Assembly: GCA_029624735.1 (NCBI GenBank)
Contig: JARSSM010000006.1
Span: 81,265-145,264, forward strand
Direction: 5' to 3'
Length of the DNA: 64,000 nucleotides
From: Defluviicoccus sp.
GTDB lineage: Bacteria; Pseudomonadota; Alphaproteobacteria; Rhodospirillales; Defluviicoccaceae
Positions 19,667-27,372 of the stretch are shown here, in pieces (position 1 is the stretch's first letter; the number at the start of each line of letters is the position of its first letter). Below the pieces are notes generated by a model that had not been told where the DNA came from, did no database searches, and saw only the letters and a list, made by a program, of their open reading frames with translations. The position numbers were made by a program, and so were the translations under genes.

Positions 19667-20143
19667 TTACGTCAGCGGCCGGCTGTGGACGTGCGGCAGG
19701 TCGGCGGACTGCCCGTCCTGGTGCGCATGCCGGTCAACGATCAGATCGGCCGGAACCATCCACAGATGGCCATGCCGCACACCACGCTGGGCGATTAGGG
19801 CGTTGGCAAACGTGCGCACATCCTCGACACGGCCGCGCAAGAGCATGGCCTCCATGCAATTATCGTGATCGAGGTGCATGTGGACGGTGGCAACGCTCAG
19901 GTCGTGGTGCACATGCTGAGCATGCACCAGCCGGCGCGGCAGTTCGCGTTCTTCGTGGTCGTAGACGTAAGTGAGACAGCCGACGCAGAAAGCCCCGGCC
20001 TCGCCCACTGCCCGCTCGCGCTCGATCCGTTCGCGCAAGAGGTCGCGGAACGCTTCGGACCGGTTCTCGTAGCCGCGCTGCTGCATGAAGGCATCGAACT
20101 GCTGCAACAAGTCATCATCCACCGTCACGGTAATGCGCTGCAT
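19667..20143 (-). CDS. nikR: Nickel-responsive transcriptional repressor NikR
   Basis: 158 residues: an N-terminal ribbon-helix-helix DNA-binding domain (MQRITVTVDDDLLQQFDAFM) and an ACT-like nickel-binding domain. Ligands equivalent to H76, H87, H89 and C95 of the E. coli protein are present (HVHHDLSVATVHMHLDHDNC). When nickel-bound it represses nickel uptake. It is divergent from the nikKMLQO operon, and a NikR-like operator lies between the two starts, which implies autoregulation plus control of the operon. Confidence 0.94.
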   Translation of the reverse strand: MQRITVTVDDDLLQQFDAFMQQRGYENRSEAFRDLLRERIERERAVGEAGAFCVGCLTYVYDHEERELPRRLVHAQHVHHDLSVATVHMHLDHDNCMEAMLLRGRVEDVRTFANALIAQRGVRHGHLWMVPADLIVDRHAHQDGQSADLPHVHSRPLT

Positions 20144-20197
20144 CGTCTGTCCTCCCGCGCCGCCATCCCGAAACCGCAGCGAAATACCGCTTGCGTG

Positions 20198-20224
20198 GTA
20201 TGATCTTTTTCTGCTTTATCATAC
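20198..20224. promoter_or_regulatory. NikR-type operator
   Basis: A perfect GTATGAT-N13-ATCATAC inverted repeat in the nikR/nikK intergenic region. It matches the NikR consensus half-sites (GTATGA / TCATAC), although the total length is 27 bp rather than the 28 bp of the E. coli site. A further near half-site GTATCATAG occurs at about 20241-20249. Confidence 0.85.
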
Positions 20225-20294
20225 CGCAAACACGCCGCTCGTATCATAGCGCGGTTGCGGGCGAGCGGAACGAGCGAAAGCGAAGGGGACGGGG

Positions 20295-21071
20295 ATGCGG
20301 CGCACTCTCGGGGCGTTTACGGCGGCCTTCGTCGCGGTGGTGGCAAGTGGCCAGCCAGCGGGGGCCCACTTTCAGGAGCTTCTGCCCTCCACGGATGCGG
20401 TGGCGGAGCCGGCGCAGAGCAAGGTGACGCTCGATCTCGTCTTCACCCACCCGATGGAGCGCGGCCCGGTCATGCCGATGGCACGGCCGGCGCGCTTCGG
20501 GGTCAAGAACAACGGGACGACCGAGGACTTGGGCGCGCTCTTGAAGCCGCGCACGATCGCGGGCGCGCAGGCGTGGCAGGCCGTCTACGAGGTCAAGAAG
20601 CCGGGCAATTATGTCTTCTTCGTCGAGCCGCAGCCGTACTGGGAGGCGGGCGAGGAGAAGATGATCGTCCACTATGCCAAGGTCGTCGTCGACGGCTTTG
20701 GCCACGGCGATGGCTGGGATACCGCCGTCGGTTTGCCGGTCGAGATCAGGCCCCTCGTGCGTCCCTACGGCCTTTGGACCGGCAACGTCTTCCGCGGCAT
20801 CGTCGAAGCCAAGGGCGAGCCGGTGCCGTTCGCCGAGATCGAGGTCGAGTGGGTTAACGACGGCACCATCACTCCGCCATCAGACGCCTTTGTCACCCAG
20901 GTCATTATGACCAACGCCCAGGGCGAGTTCGCCTACGCAATGCCGCGCGCCGGCTGGTGGGGTTTTGCCGCGTTGATTGAGGCAGACCAGCCGATGCAGA
21001 GCCCCACTGGCAAGCCCGTTCCCGTCGAGCTGGGCGGGCTGATGTGGGTGCGTGCAGTCGACATGAAGTAG
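20295..21071 (+). CDS. nikK: Periplasmic nickel-transport accessory protein NikK (DUF4198)
   Basis: 258 residues with a signal peptide (about 1-24, ending near AGA-HF). The DUF4198 fold features include the early HFQELLPS segment with a histidine at the mature N-terminus, FTHPMERGPVM, YEVKKPGNYVFFVEPQPYW and the C-terminal WWGFAALIEAD. It probably binds nickel in the periplasm and hands it to NikM. It is the first gene of a NikR-controlled operon 14 bp before nikM. Confidence 0.87.
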   Translation: MRRTLGAFTAAFVAVVASGQPAGAHFQELLPSTDAVAEPAQSKVTLDLVFTHPMERGPVMPMARPARFGVKNNGTTEDLGALLKPRTIAGAQAWQAVYEVKKPGNYVFFVEPQPYWEAGEEKMIVHYAKVVVDGFGHGDGWDTAVGLPVEIRPLVRPYGLWTGNVFRGIVEAKGEPVPFAEIEVEWVNDGTITPPSDAFVTQVIMTNAQGEFAYAMPRAGWWGFAALIEADQPMQSPTGKPVPVELGGLMWVRAVDMK

Positions 21072-21085
21072 GAACGGCGCGGCCA

Positions 21086-21709
21086 ATGGCGCACATTCCG
21101 GATGGGGTTCTCTCGGCGCCGGTGCTGATCGGCGCTGCCGCGGCAACTGCGGTCGGGGTGGCGATTGCCTTGAAGCGGCTCGATTCCGAGCGCATCCCGC
21201 AGACCGCCGTTTTGACCGCGGTGTTCTTTGTTGCGTCGCTGGTCCACATCCCGATCGGCCCGACGAGCGTGCATCCTCTCCTAAGCGGCCTGATGGGCCT
21301 CGTGCTGGGATGGGCCGCCGTGCCGGCCGTCCTCGTCGGTCTTGTCCTGCAGGCGGCTTTTTTCGGCTTCGGCGGCATCACCGTTCTTGGCGTCAATACG
21401 TTCAATATTGCACTGCCGGCGCTTCTGATTGCCGCCGTCATCGGGCCGCTCTTGCGAACCGCCGTGAACCCGAGGCGGATCGCCCTGCTGGGGGCCTTGG
21501 CCGGCGCCGTGGGCGTCGTTCTCACCGCCGTTCTGGTGTGCCTCAGCCTCGCCTTCAGCGCGCAAGAATACCGCCCGGCGCTCACGATCGTGCTGGCAAG
21601 CTACGCACCGCTGGCAGCGGTGGAAGCCGTGCTTACGGCCGCGGCGGTCAGCCTTCTGCGCCGGGTCAAGCCGGAGCTGCTCAGCGTTGGCGGGGCTCGT
21701 CATGCGTAA
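21086..21709 (+). CDS. nikM: Nickel ECF transporter substrate-binding membrane component NikM
   Basis: 207 residues, about six to seven TM segments. I chose 21086 because the mature N-terminus MAHIPDGVLS is the family nickel-binding site (amino terminus and the early His), which must be exact for function; the longer in-frame reading would bury it. It contains AAFFGFGGITVLGVNTFN, the CbiM/NikM signature with the metal-binding histidine region replaced by a family-typical pattern. It is a substrate-capture component of an energy-coupling factor importer with NikQ and NikO. Overlaps nikL by 8 nt. Confidence 0.9.
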   Translation: MAHIPDGVLSAPVLIGAAAATAVGVAIALKRLDSERIPQTAVLTAVFFVASLVHIPIGPTSVHPLLSGLMGLVLGWAAVPAVLVGLVLQAAFFGFGGITVLGVNTFNIALPALLIAAVIGPLLRTAVNPRRIALLGALAGAVGVVLTAVLVCLSLAFSAQEYRPALTIVLASYAPLAAVEAVLTAAAVSLLRRVKPELLSVGGARHA

Positions 21710-22322
21710 GTGGCTGGTGCCGGCGGTCATGATCGGCGCCTTGATGGCGGCGGCCGCTTCGCCCGCGCACGCCCACAAGCTCAAGGTGTTTGCCACCGCT
21801 GTTGGCGAACGCATTGAAGGCACTGTCTATTTCGTCGGCGGCGGCCCGGCGCCAGGCGCGCGGATCCTCGTCGAAAGCACTGACGGCAAGCCGATCGAGG
21901 AACTGACGGCCGACGACGCTGGCGCCTTTGCCATTACGGCCAAGGTGCGGACCGATCATGTCATCGTCACGGATTCCGCTGACGGTCACTCCGCCCGCAC
22001 GACCATCCCTGCGAGCCTTTTGCCGACGAGCCTGCCGCTGCCCGCTTCCGTACCGGCCACGACCGCGACCGAATCCCCTGGCTCGACGGCGCCCGCGCCC
22101 ACTCTAGAAGGTAGAGAAGGTAGGACGGGCGACCCGAACGCCACGGAGGCAAGCATCGCGCAGGCGGTCGCCCAGCAGGTCGCGCCGTTACGCCAGCAAT
22201 TGAGCGCCTACGAAGACCAGGTGCGGCTGCGCGATGTTCTGGGCGGACTTGGCTACATCCTGGGGCTTGCAGGCCTGTTCGCCTGGATGCGCGCACGCCG
22301 GCCGACGGGAGGCGGGCGTTGA
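21702..22322 (+). CDS. nikL: Nickel ECF transporter small subunit NikL
   Basis: 206 residues; the start at 21702 overlaps nikM by 8 nt. Signal-type N-terminus ending near AHAHKL, a periplasmic beta-rich part (LKVFATAVGERIEGTVYFVGGGP, VRTDHVIVTDSADGHS), a Pro/Ala-rich linker, then one C-terminal TM (GGLGYILGLAGLFAWM). NikL is the periplasmic/membrane accessory of NikMLQO-type importers. The stop overlaps nikQ. Confidence 0.85.
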   Translation: MRKWLVPAVMIGALMAAAASPAHAHKLKVFATAVGERIEGTVYFVGGGPAPGARILVESTDGKPIEELTADDAGAFAITAKVRTDHVIVTDSADGHSARTTIPASLLPTSLPLPASVPATTATESPGSTAPAPTLEGREGRTGDPNATEASIAQAVAQQVAPLRQQLSAYEDQVRLRDVLGGLGYILGLAGLFAWMRARRPTGGGR

Positions 22323-23089
22323 CGGCCTTAGCATCAGCCGGCAGCACGGCTACCGCCCCCACCGCGGGCTTTATCGACGCTGTTTCGCCAAGCACGCGTG
22401 TCGGCGCGGCCATCGCCTTTGCCGTCGCGACGGTCGCGCTCGACCGGCTGCCGCTGCTCGCCTTGGCGCTCGCCATCGCGGTCGTCCTGGCGGCGCTCGC
22501 ACGCCTGCCGGCGGCGTCAACCGCACGCCGCCTCGCCGGCATGGATGCCTTTATGCTCGCCGTCTTGGCGTTCCTGCCGTTTACCGTCCCTGGCACACCC
22601 TTGTTCGTGGTCGCCGGCCTGAGTGCGAGCGCGGAAGGCCTGCGCCAAGCTGTCGCCATCGTGCTGACCGCGAACACCATCGTGCTGGCAGTCCTGGCGC
22701 TTGTCGGCACACTCGAACCGGTGGCGCTCGGCCGGGCGCTCGCCGCCCTCAAGGTGCCGGACAAGGTCGTCCACCTGCTGTTGTTCACAGTCCGCTACAT
22801 CGCCGTCCTCAAGGACGAATACGGACGGATGGTGCTGGCAATGCGCGCCCGCGGCTTTCGCCCGCGCGGCAACCGGCACACCTGGAACAGCTTCGGCTGG
22901 TTGTTCGGCATGCTGCTCGTCCGCAGTTTTGAGCGCTCGGAGCGCATTCATGCGGCGATGAAATGCCGTGGTTTTTCAGGCCGGTTTTGCCTCGTGGAGG
23001 GAGAAATCGCCTCTCCGGCCGACCTGCCTTTCGCGACCGGCTTCGGCTTGCTGCTGGTGCTGCTGCTGGTGGCCAAGGTGGTGTGGTGA
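22319..23089 (+). CDS. nikQ: Nickel ECF transporter transmembrane component NikQ
   Basis: 256-residue T component with several TM segments. It starts at a TTG (22319), overlapping the nikL stop as TTGA and preceded by GGAGG with 6-nt spacing, which supports this rare codon. The CbiQ family motif that couples to the ATPase is seen as AMRARGFRPRG near residues 177-187 and, more loosely, AMKCRGFSG. Overlaps nikO by 4 nt. Confidence 0.9.
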   Translation: MTALASAGSTATAPTAGFIDAVSPSTRVGAAIAFAVATVALDRLPLLALALAIAVVLAALARLPAASTARRLAGMDAFMLAVLAFLPFTVPGTPLFVVAGLSASAEGLRQAVAIVLTANTIVLAVLALVGTLEPVALGRALAALKVPDKVVHLLLFTVRYIAVLKDEYGRMVLAMRARGFRPRGNRHTWNSFGWLFGMLLVRSFERSERIHAAMKCRGFSGRFCLVEGEIASPADLPFATGFGLLLVLLLVAKVVW

Positions 23090-23859
23090 GTTCGCCGCTG
23101 TTCGCGCTTGAGAACGTGCAGTTCGCTCGCCCGGACGGTCGCGTCGTGCTGGCAGGGATCGACTTCGAGCTCCGGCCCGGTGAGCGCGTCGCGCTTATCG
23201 GCGGCAATGGCGCCGGCAAGACGACGCTCCTCCACCTGATGGTCGGCCTGCACCGGCCTGCGGCGGGAACGATCGTGGCGTTCGGCAGCGAACGCATCGT
23301 TGAAGCGGATTTTCACGAGGTCCGCAGGCGCGCGGGCCTGCTGTTCCAGGATTCGGATGACCAACTGTTCTGCCCGACCGTGCTCGACGACGTCGCCTTC
23401 GGTCCGCTCAATCTCGGCTATAGCCGCGCCCAAGCGCACGAGATCGCGGACGCAACCTTGCATTCGCTGGGCCTCGCCGGCTTTGCCGGGCGGATTACGC
23501 ACAAGCTCTCCGGTGGCGAAAAGCGGTTGGTTTCGCTTGCAACCGTGCTCGCCATGCAGCCCGATGTGCTTCTGCTTGATGAGCCGACCAGCGGCCTCGA
23601 TGCTGCCGCCAACGAGGGGCTCGTCGCGCACCTGCAGGGGCTGCCGCAGGCCATGGTCATCGTCTCTCACGACCGGGCGCTGATCACCGCACTTGCGACC
23701 CGTGTCATCGTGATGCGTGACGGCCGGCTGCACGCGGCCCGTCTGCACGCTCACCCGCACGCGCATGTGCATACCCATCCGCATCTGCACGCGGTCACGG
23801 AAACCGCGGATGAACACAAGGCGGACGATGCTCACGACATCTTGCATGACCTGACCTGA
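23086..23859 (+). CDS. nikO: Nickel ECF transporter ATPase NikO with His-rich C-terminal tail
   Basis: 257 residues from a GTG at 23086 overlapping nikQ (GTGA). ABC ATPase motifs: Walker A GGNGAGKTT, Q-loop LLFQDSDDQLF, signature LSGGEKR, Walker B VLLLDEPTSGLD and switch His in VSHDR. The last about 45 residues form a metal-binding-looking tail with 12 histidines in HxH runs, which is unusual for the ATPase subunit. It is the last gene of the nik operon. CbiO (cobalt) is the alternative, but NikR, NikK and NikL favour nickel. Confidence 0.9.
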   Translation: MSSPLFALENVQFARPDGRVVLAGIDFELRPGERVALIGGNGAGKTTLLHLMVGLHRPAAGTIVAFGSERIVEADFHEVRRRAGLLFQDSDDQLFCPTVLDDVAFGPLNLGYSRAQAHEIADATLHSLGLAGFAGRITHKLSGGEKRLVSLATVLAMQPDVLLLDEPTSGLDAAANEGLVAHLQGLPQAMVIVSHDRALITALATRVIVMRDGRLHAARLHAHPHAHVHTHPHLHAVTETADEHKADDAHDILHDLT

Positions 23860-23949
23860 CCCGCGGACGGCAGGCTGCCGTACCGCTGCACCTCGAATGC
23901 AAGGAAGCAAGCGACCGAAACGCGGCTGCAAGTCTCGTTTCCGATTGCA

Positions 23950-23966
23950 ACGTTATATTATAACGT
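23950..23966. promoter_or_regulatory. Zur-box-like palindrome upstream of the OprB-like porin
   Basis: A perfect inverted repeat with 8-bp arms, ACGTTATA-T-TATAACGT, in a short AT-rich stretch 75 bp before the porin start. The core GTTATATTATAAC closely resembles alphaproteobacterial Zur boxes (GTTATA-type palindromes). It suggests zinc-responsive control of the downstream porin. Confidence 0.65.
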
Positions 23967-24040
23967 ATACCCATGCCGTTGATGACAGGCTTCGCTTAAG
24001 GCGACGCGCACAAATCGGGAAAGAAGGAGCCCAAGCCAAA

Positions 24041-25312
24041 ATGAGACCGCCTCGAAACCGCCCCTTGCTCTGGGCTGCAGCCGTTCTGATGTTACCGACC
24101 GCCGCATTGGCCGACGGCTTCGACGACTGGCTGCAGGGCGACTACGCCACCGGGACCTGGGGCGGTTTGCGGACGTCGCTTGAGGATGCGGGCGTCACCT
24201 TCGAAGGAGGGTACACGACCGACCTGATGGCGGTCCGCAACGGCAATGCCGGCTCGGGCGACGGCTGGGCTTATGCCGGCCGCATCGACTTCGGCGTCGA
24301 GCTTGATTTCGAGAAGCTCGCCGGGATTCCCGGCTTGAGCGTGTATGCCAGCGGCGCTTGGTCGTCGGGAAGCAACCTTTCCGACCAGCAGGGCGGCAAC
24401 CTCTTCGCCGTGCAGCAGGTTTTTACCGGCCGTGAAATCCGGTTGTCGCAGCTGTACGTCCAGCAGCGACTGTTCGAGGACGTCTTGACGTTGAAGGCTG
24501 GCCGCGTGACGACGGAAGACGATTTCCTCGCCTCCGACATCTACGCCAACTACGTCAACGGCGGCATCAATGGCGTGCCGGGCAATGTCCCCGGCAGCAA
24601 CTTCGGCTACACGACGGCGCCGTTTGCGCAGTGGGGCGCGGTCATTGCCGTCGAGCCGGTCGAGCACCTGCGCTTTGCCGTCGGTGTCTACAACGCGGAC
24701 GAGAAAACCATCGACGATCGCAGGAACGGCACCCGCTTCACGCTCGACGCGGAAGACGGCGTGTTTGCCGTCGGTGAGGTGAGCTATGCCTGGAATCAGG
24801 TGGAGGAAGGCGAAGACGGCACCGAGCCATCATTCCCCGAAGGCCTGCCCGGCCTGGCCAAGCTCGGCATCTTCGGTGAAAGCGGCGACCGCGAGGACTT
24901 GAAGGACGGCGGCGACAAGGATGGCAATGTCGGCTTCTATGTGTCCCTGGAGCAGATGGTCTACCGGGAGGCGGACACGGCCGATCAGGGTTTGACGCCG
25001 TGGGCGGTGGTCGCCTACCAGCCGCGCGAGTCCATCAACGAGCTGCCCTTATTCTTCGGAGCCGGCCTCGTCTACAAAGGCCTGATCCCGGACCGCAACG
25101 AGGACAGCGCCGCCATCGGCTTCTTCTATGGCAAGCTTTCCGGCGACATCAATCCGGGCGGCTCGGAGAAGATCCTCGAGTTCGCCTACACGCTCCAGCT
25201 CGCGCCGTGGTTCTACGTCCGGCCGGACCTGCAATTCGTGTTCGACCCAGCCGGTGTCTCGAGTGCCGACACCGCGGTCGTCTTCGGCGGCGAAATCGGC
25301 ATCACCTTCTGA
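24041..25312 (+). CDS. OprB-family (carbohydrate-selective type) outer-membrane porin
   Basis: 423 residues with the start at 24041, preceded by AAGAAGGAG. Signal peptide to about residue 25 (ALADGF). The OprB signature WLQGDYATGTWGGLRTSLEDAGVTFEGGY is at the mature N-terminus, and the chain ends in the beta-barrel phenylalanine (EIGITF). It would form a channel for small hydrophilic solutes in the outer membrane. A Zur-box-like operator is upstream and a nickel operon precedes it, which makes a metal-responsive rather than a sugar-specific role plausible. A palindromic repeat pair follows the stop. Confidence 0.85.
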   Translation: MRPPRNRPLLWAAAVLMLPTAALADGFDDWLQGDYATGTWGGLRTSLEDAGVTFEGGYTTDLMAVRNGNAGSGDGWAYAGRIDFGVELDFEKLAGIPGLSVYASGAWSSGSNLSDQQGGNLFAVQQVFTGREIRLSQLYVQQRLFEDVLTLKAGRVTTEDDFLASDIYANYVNGGINGVPGNVPGSNFGYTTAPFAQWGAVIAVEPVEHLRFAVGVYNADEKTIDDRRNGTRFTLDAEDGVFAVGEVSYAWNQVEEGEDGTEPSFPEGLPGLAKLGIFGESGDREDLKDGGDKDGNVGFYVSLEQMVYREADTADQGLTPWAVVAYQPRESINELPLFFGAGLVYKGLIPDRNEDSAAIGFFYGKLSGDINPGGSEKILEFAYTLQLAPWFYVRPDLQFVFDPAGVSSADTAVVFGGEIGITF

Positions 25313-25328
25313 GCGCGCTTGTGGCCCA

Positions 25329-25443
25329 GTGCAGCGACCCAATCGGGCGATTCACGCCCGAGCTAGGTTGTCGCTGCACAACATATTGAATCGCGTGCAC
25401 TTTCGGCACAAACAGAGCGAACATCCTGTTTGTGCCAGTGCAC
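25329..25443. repeat. Palindromic repeat unit 1
   Basis: First of two tandem units (period 117 bp). It holds two hairpins: A, with 10-bp arms GTGCAGCGAC (25329-25338) and GTCGCTGCAC (25370-25379) and an inner TCGGGCG/CGCCCGA stem; and B, with arms GTGCACT / AGTGCAC and GGCACAAACAG (25405-25415) / CTGTTTGTGCC (25426-25436). The loop of B is AGCGAACATC (25416-25425). It lies between convergent genes and may act as a terminator. Confidence 0.9.
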
Positions 25444-25445
25444 TC

Positions 25446-25560
25446 GTGCAGCGACCCAATCGGGTGATTCACGCCCGAGCTAGGTTGTCGCTGCACAACA
25501 GTTTGAATCGCGTGCACTTTCGGCACAAACAGGATGTTCGCTCTGTTTGTGCCAGTGCAC
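25446..25560. repeat. Palindromic repeat unit 2 with inverted loop
   Basis: Second copy, nearly identical to unit 1. Differences are one base in hairpin A (GGGTG for GGGCG), three bases in the linker, and the loop of hairpin B, which reads GATGTTCGCT (25533-25542), the exact reverse complement of the unit 1 loop, while both 11-bp arms are unchanged. Its last base overlaps the stop codon of the minus-strand FliK-like gene. Confidence 0.9.
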
Positions 25561-26522
25561 TAGGTGACGAGCCCGGGCGATCCGGGCGGGCGGTCGCAGC
25601 GGCCGGGCGCGGCAGGGTCCTGTCCTTCGGCTTCGAAGGCGAGCCCGCCGCGCGCCGCCAGGATGCCGAGGGCGGTCTCGAACATCTGCCGCACGCCGGC
25701 GCGGACAGGAGGTGGCAGCATGGCTTCGGAGCGCACGATCAGGTCGAAGCGATCGCCGCCGTCGTTCATCAGGCCGTCGAGTTCCAGCGCGCCCAGCCGG
25801 GTCAAGCGCACATTGATCACGAAGCGGCGGCCAAGCCCGTTGCTGCGCGCCGCCTCCCCTCGTTCCCGCCACTGAAGATAGAGCGGCGACGGGGTGGCAT
25901 CGGCCGGGAGCGCGATCCACGCTTGGCGCCATTCGCCGAGCGCGTTCTCGCTCTCCTGCCGGCTGGCCGGCCGGGCAGCGTCGTCGCGTTCCAGGCGCTG
26001 AACCGATGCCTCGACGGCGCGCGCGATCGATGTCGCCCGCTCGCCGCTAGGCTCTTCCCCGACTTGACGGGAGAGCCCGACCTCACGGGAGAGCCCGACC
26101 TCACGGGAGAGAACGTCCAAGATGCGGATGGCGAAGCCGTCCAGCGTTCGCACTGCCGGACCGGTGGAGGCCGCTCCCGCGCCGCCTGCCGCTGCAGCCG
26201 TGGCTGGCATGGCCGGCGCTTGCGGAGATGCCCGCTCGTGGCGCGTTTGCGGCTGCCCAGGCCTCAAGCGCGCGTCCGGCAGCCCGCTCAGATCAACCAC
26301 GACCGGGCCAGGCTCCACGGCTGTGGCGGCGGCCGAGGAATTCGGTGGCGAACCGGCAAACGCGAGCGTTCCGGAGCCTGCGGTTGGCAGGGCCGCGGGC
26401 GTTGCGGGCGCTGTTGGTGCGCGCGCAGCCGTCCCCCCGGCTGCAACCGTGCCGGTCAGGGGATGAGCGGGTCCCACCATCCCCAGCAGCGCCGTGGCGA
26501 GCGGTCCGATGGTGAGGGTCAC
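25560..26522 (-). CDS. FliK-like flagellar protein (hypothetical)
   Basis: 320 residues from a GTG at 26522. The first two-thirds is low-complexity Ala/Pro/Gly-rich, and the C-terminal part (about 215-300) reads FVINVRLTRLGALELDGLMN, then FDLIVRSEAMLPPPVRAGVRQMFETAL, resembling the hook-length-control (FliK) C-terminal domain. It is the last gene of the flagellar block, after flhG. Three imperfect hexapeptide repeats SREVGL-SREVGL-SRQVGE lie in the middle. A second, typical fliK sits at the other end of the block, so this may be a diverged paralogue; function is inferred. Confidence 0.6.
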   Translation of the reverse strand: MTLTIGPLATALLGMVGPAHPLTGTVAAGGTAARAPTAPATPAALPTAGSGTLAFAGSPPNSSAAATAVEPGPVVVDLSGLPDARLRPGQPQTRHERASPQAPAMPATAAAAGGAGAASTGPAVRTLDGFAIRILDVLSREVGLSREVGLSRQVGEEPSGERATSIARAVEASVQRLERDDAARPASRQESENALGEWRQAWIALPADATPSPLYLQWRERGEAARSNGLGRRFVINVRLTRLGALELDGLMNDGGDRFDLIVRSEAMLPPPVRAGVRQMFETALGILAARGGLAFEAEGQDPAAPGRCDRPPGSPGLVT

Positions 26523-26547
26523 ACGATTGCGCTCTGCCCCTGCCCGC

Positions 26548-27372
26548 TCACGCGCCCGCTGCCGATGCGGTGAAACTGCACGCCGAACGCGCCGCCAGCT
26601 TTGTCGCGATCAGCTCCACATCAAGCGCGGCCAAGGCATTCGGATACCGGCTTAAGATCGACATCTGGTTGCGGATGCTCTCGCGGACCTTCGCGTCGCG
26701 ACGGACGATGCCCAGGAGCGAGGGCGACAGCTTGAGAAAGCTCTCGCAGGCCTTCTGCAGCGCCCTGAACGCCGTTTGCCCCTCACGTTCCGTCGCGGCC
26801 ATGTTGACGACAACGTTGATCGGCCCGTCGCCACCATCGCGCTGGCGCATCTTGATGAAGGCGTAAGCGTCGGTGAGCGAGGTCGGCTCGTTGGTCAGCA
26901 CGACGATACACGTATCGGCGGCAAGGCTGAGTTGGCGGACGTTGCGGTCGAGGCCGGCACCAAGGTCGAGAATGATATGGTCGTAGCCCTCAGCGACTGC
27001 CCGCAAGCGTTCGATCAACCATTCGATCTGCGCTTGCGGCTGATTGGCGAGCAAGCCGGAACCGGAATGGCCGGCAATGACATCGAAGCCGCCGTCGGCG
27101 TAGGGGATCACCGCGTCCGCAAGCGGCAGCGGGCCGCTCAGTACACCACCCAGATCGCGGGGCGGCATCAGGCCCAGCTGGACGTCGACATTGGCAAGGC
27201 CGAGATCGCCATCGAACAGGAGCGTGCGGGTGCCGGCCCGAGCCAGTGCATGGGCCAGCGTGATGGCAAGCCATGTCTTGCCGACACCGCCCTTGCCGGA
27301 TGCGATGGCCACGAGGTGCGAAGAGCGCCCAGGTTCGATCAAGGTCGGGGCGGAAACCGGAACGAACGTCAT
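26548..27372 (-). CDS. flhG: Flagellar number regulator FlhG/FleN, MinD-like ATPase
   Basis: 274-residue deviant-Walker ParA/MinD ATPase: ASGKGGVGKTWLAI, then LFDGDLGLANVDVQLG and DHIILDLGAGLDRNVRQL. With FlhF it sets the number and position of polar flagella and activates or inhibits FlhF. It begins one nucleotide inside the flhF stop (TGATG), so the two are translationally coupled. The C-terminus ends before a membrane-targeting helix is evident. Confidence 0.92.
   Translation of the reverse strand: MTFVPVSAPTLIEPGRSSHLVAIASGKGGVGKTWLAITLAHALARAGTRTLLFDGDLGLANVDVQLGLMPPRDLGGVLSGPLPLADAVIPYADGGFDVIAGHSGSGLLANQPQAQIEWLIERLRAVAEGYDHIILDLGAGLDRNVRQLSLAADTCIVVLTNEPTSLTDAYAFIKMRQRDGGDGPINVVVNMAATEREGQTAFRALQKACESFLKLSPSLLGIVRRDAKVRESIRNQMSILSRYPNALAALDVELIATKLAARSACSFTASAAGA

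Noticed and set aside
23867..23881. Short palindrome after the nikO stop as terminator
   Set aside because: Seven-bp arms with a one-base loop (ACGGCAG-G-CTGCCGT) and no T run; too weak and too tight a loop to support a terminator.
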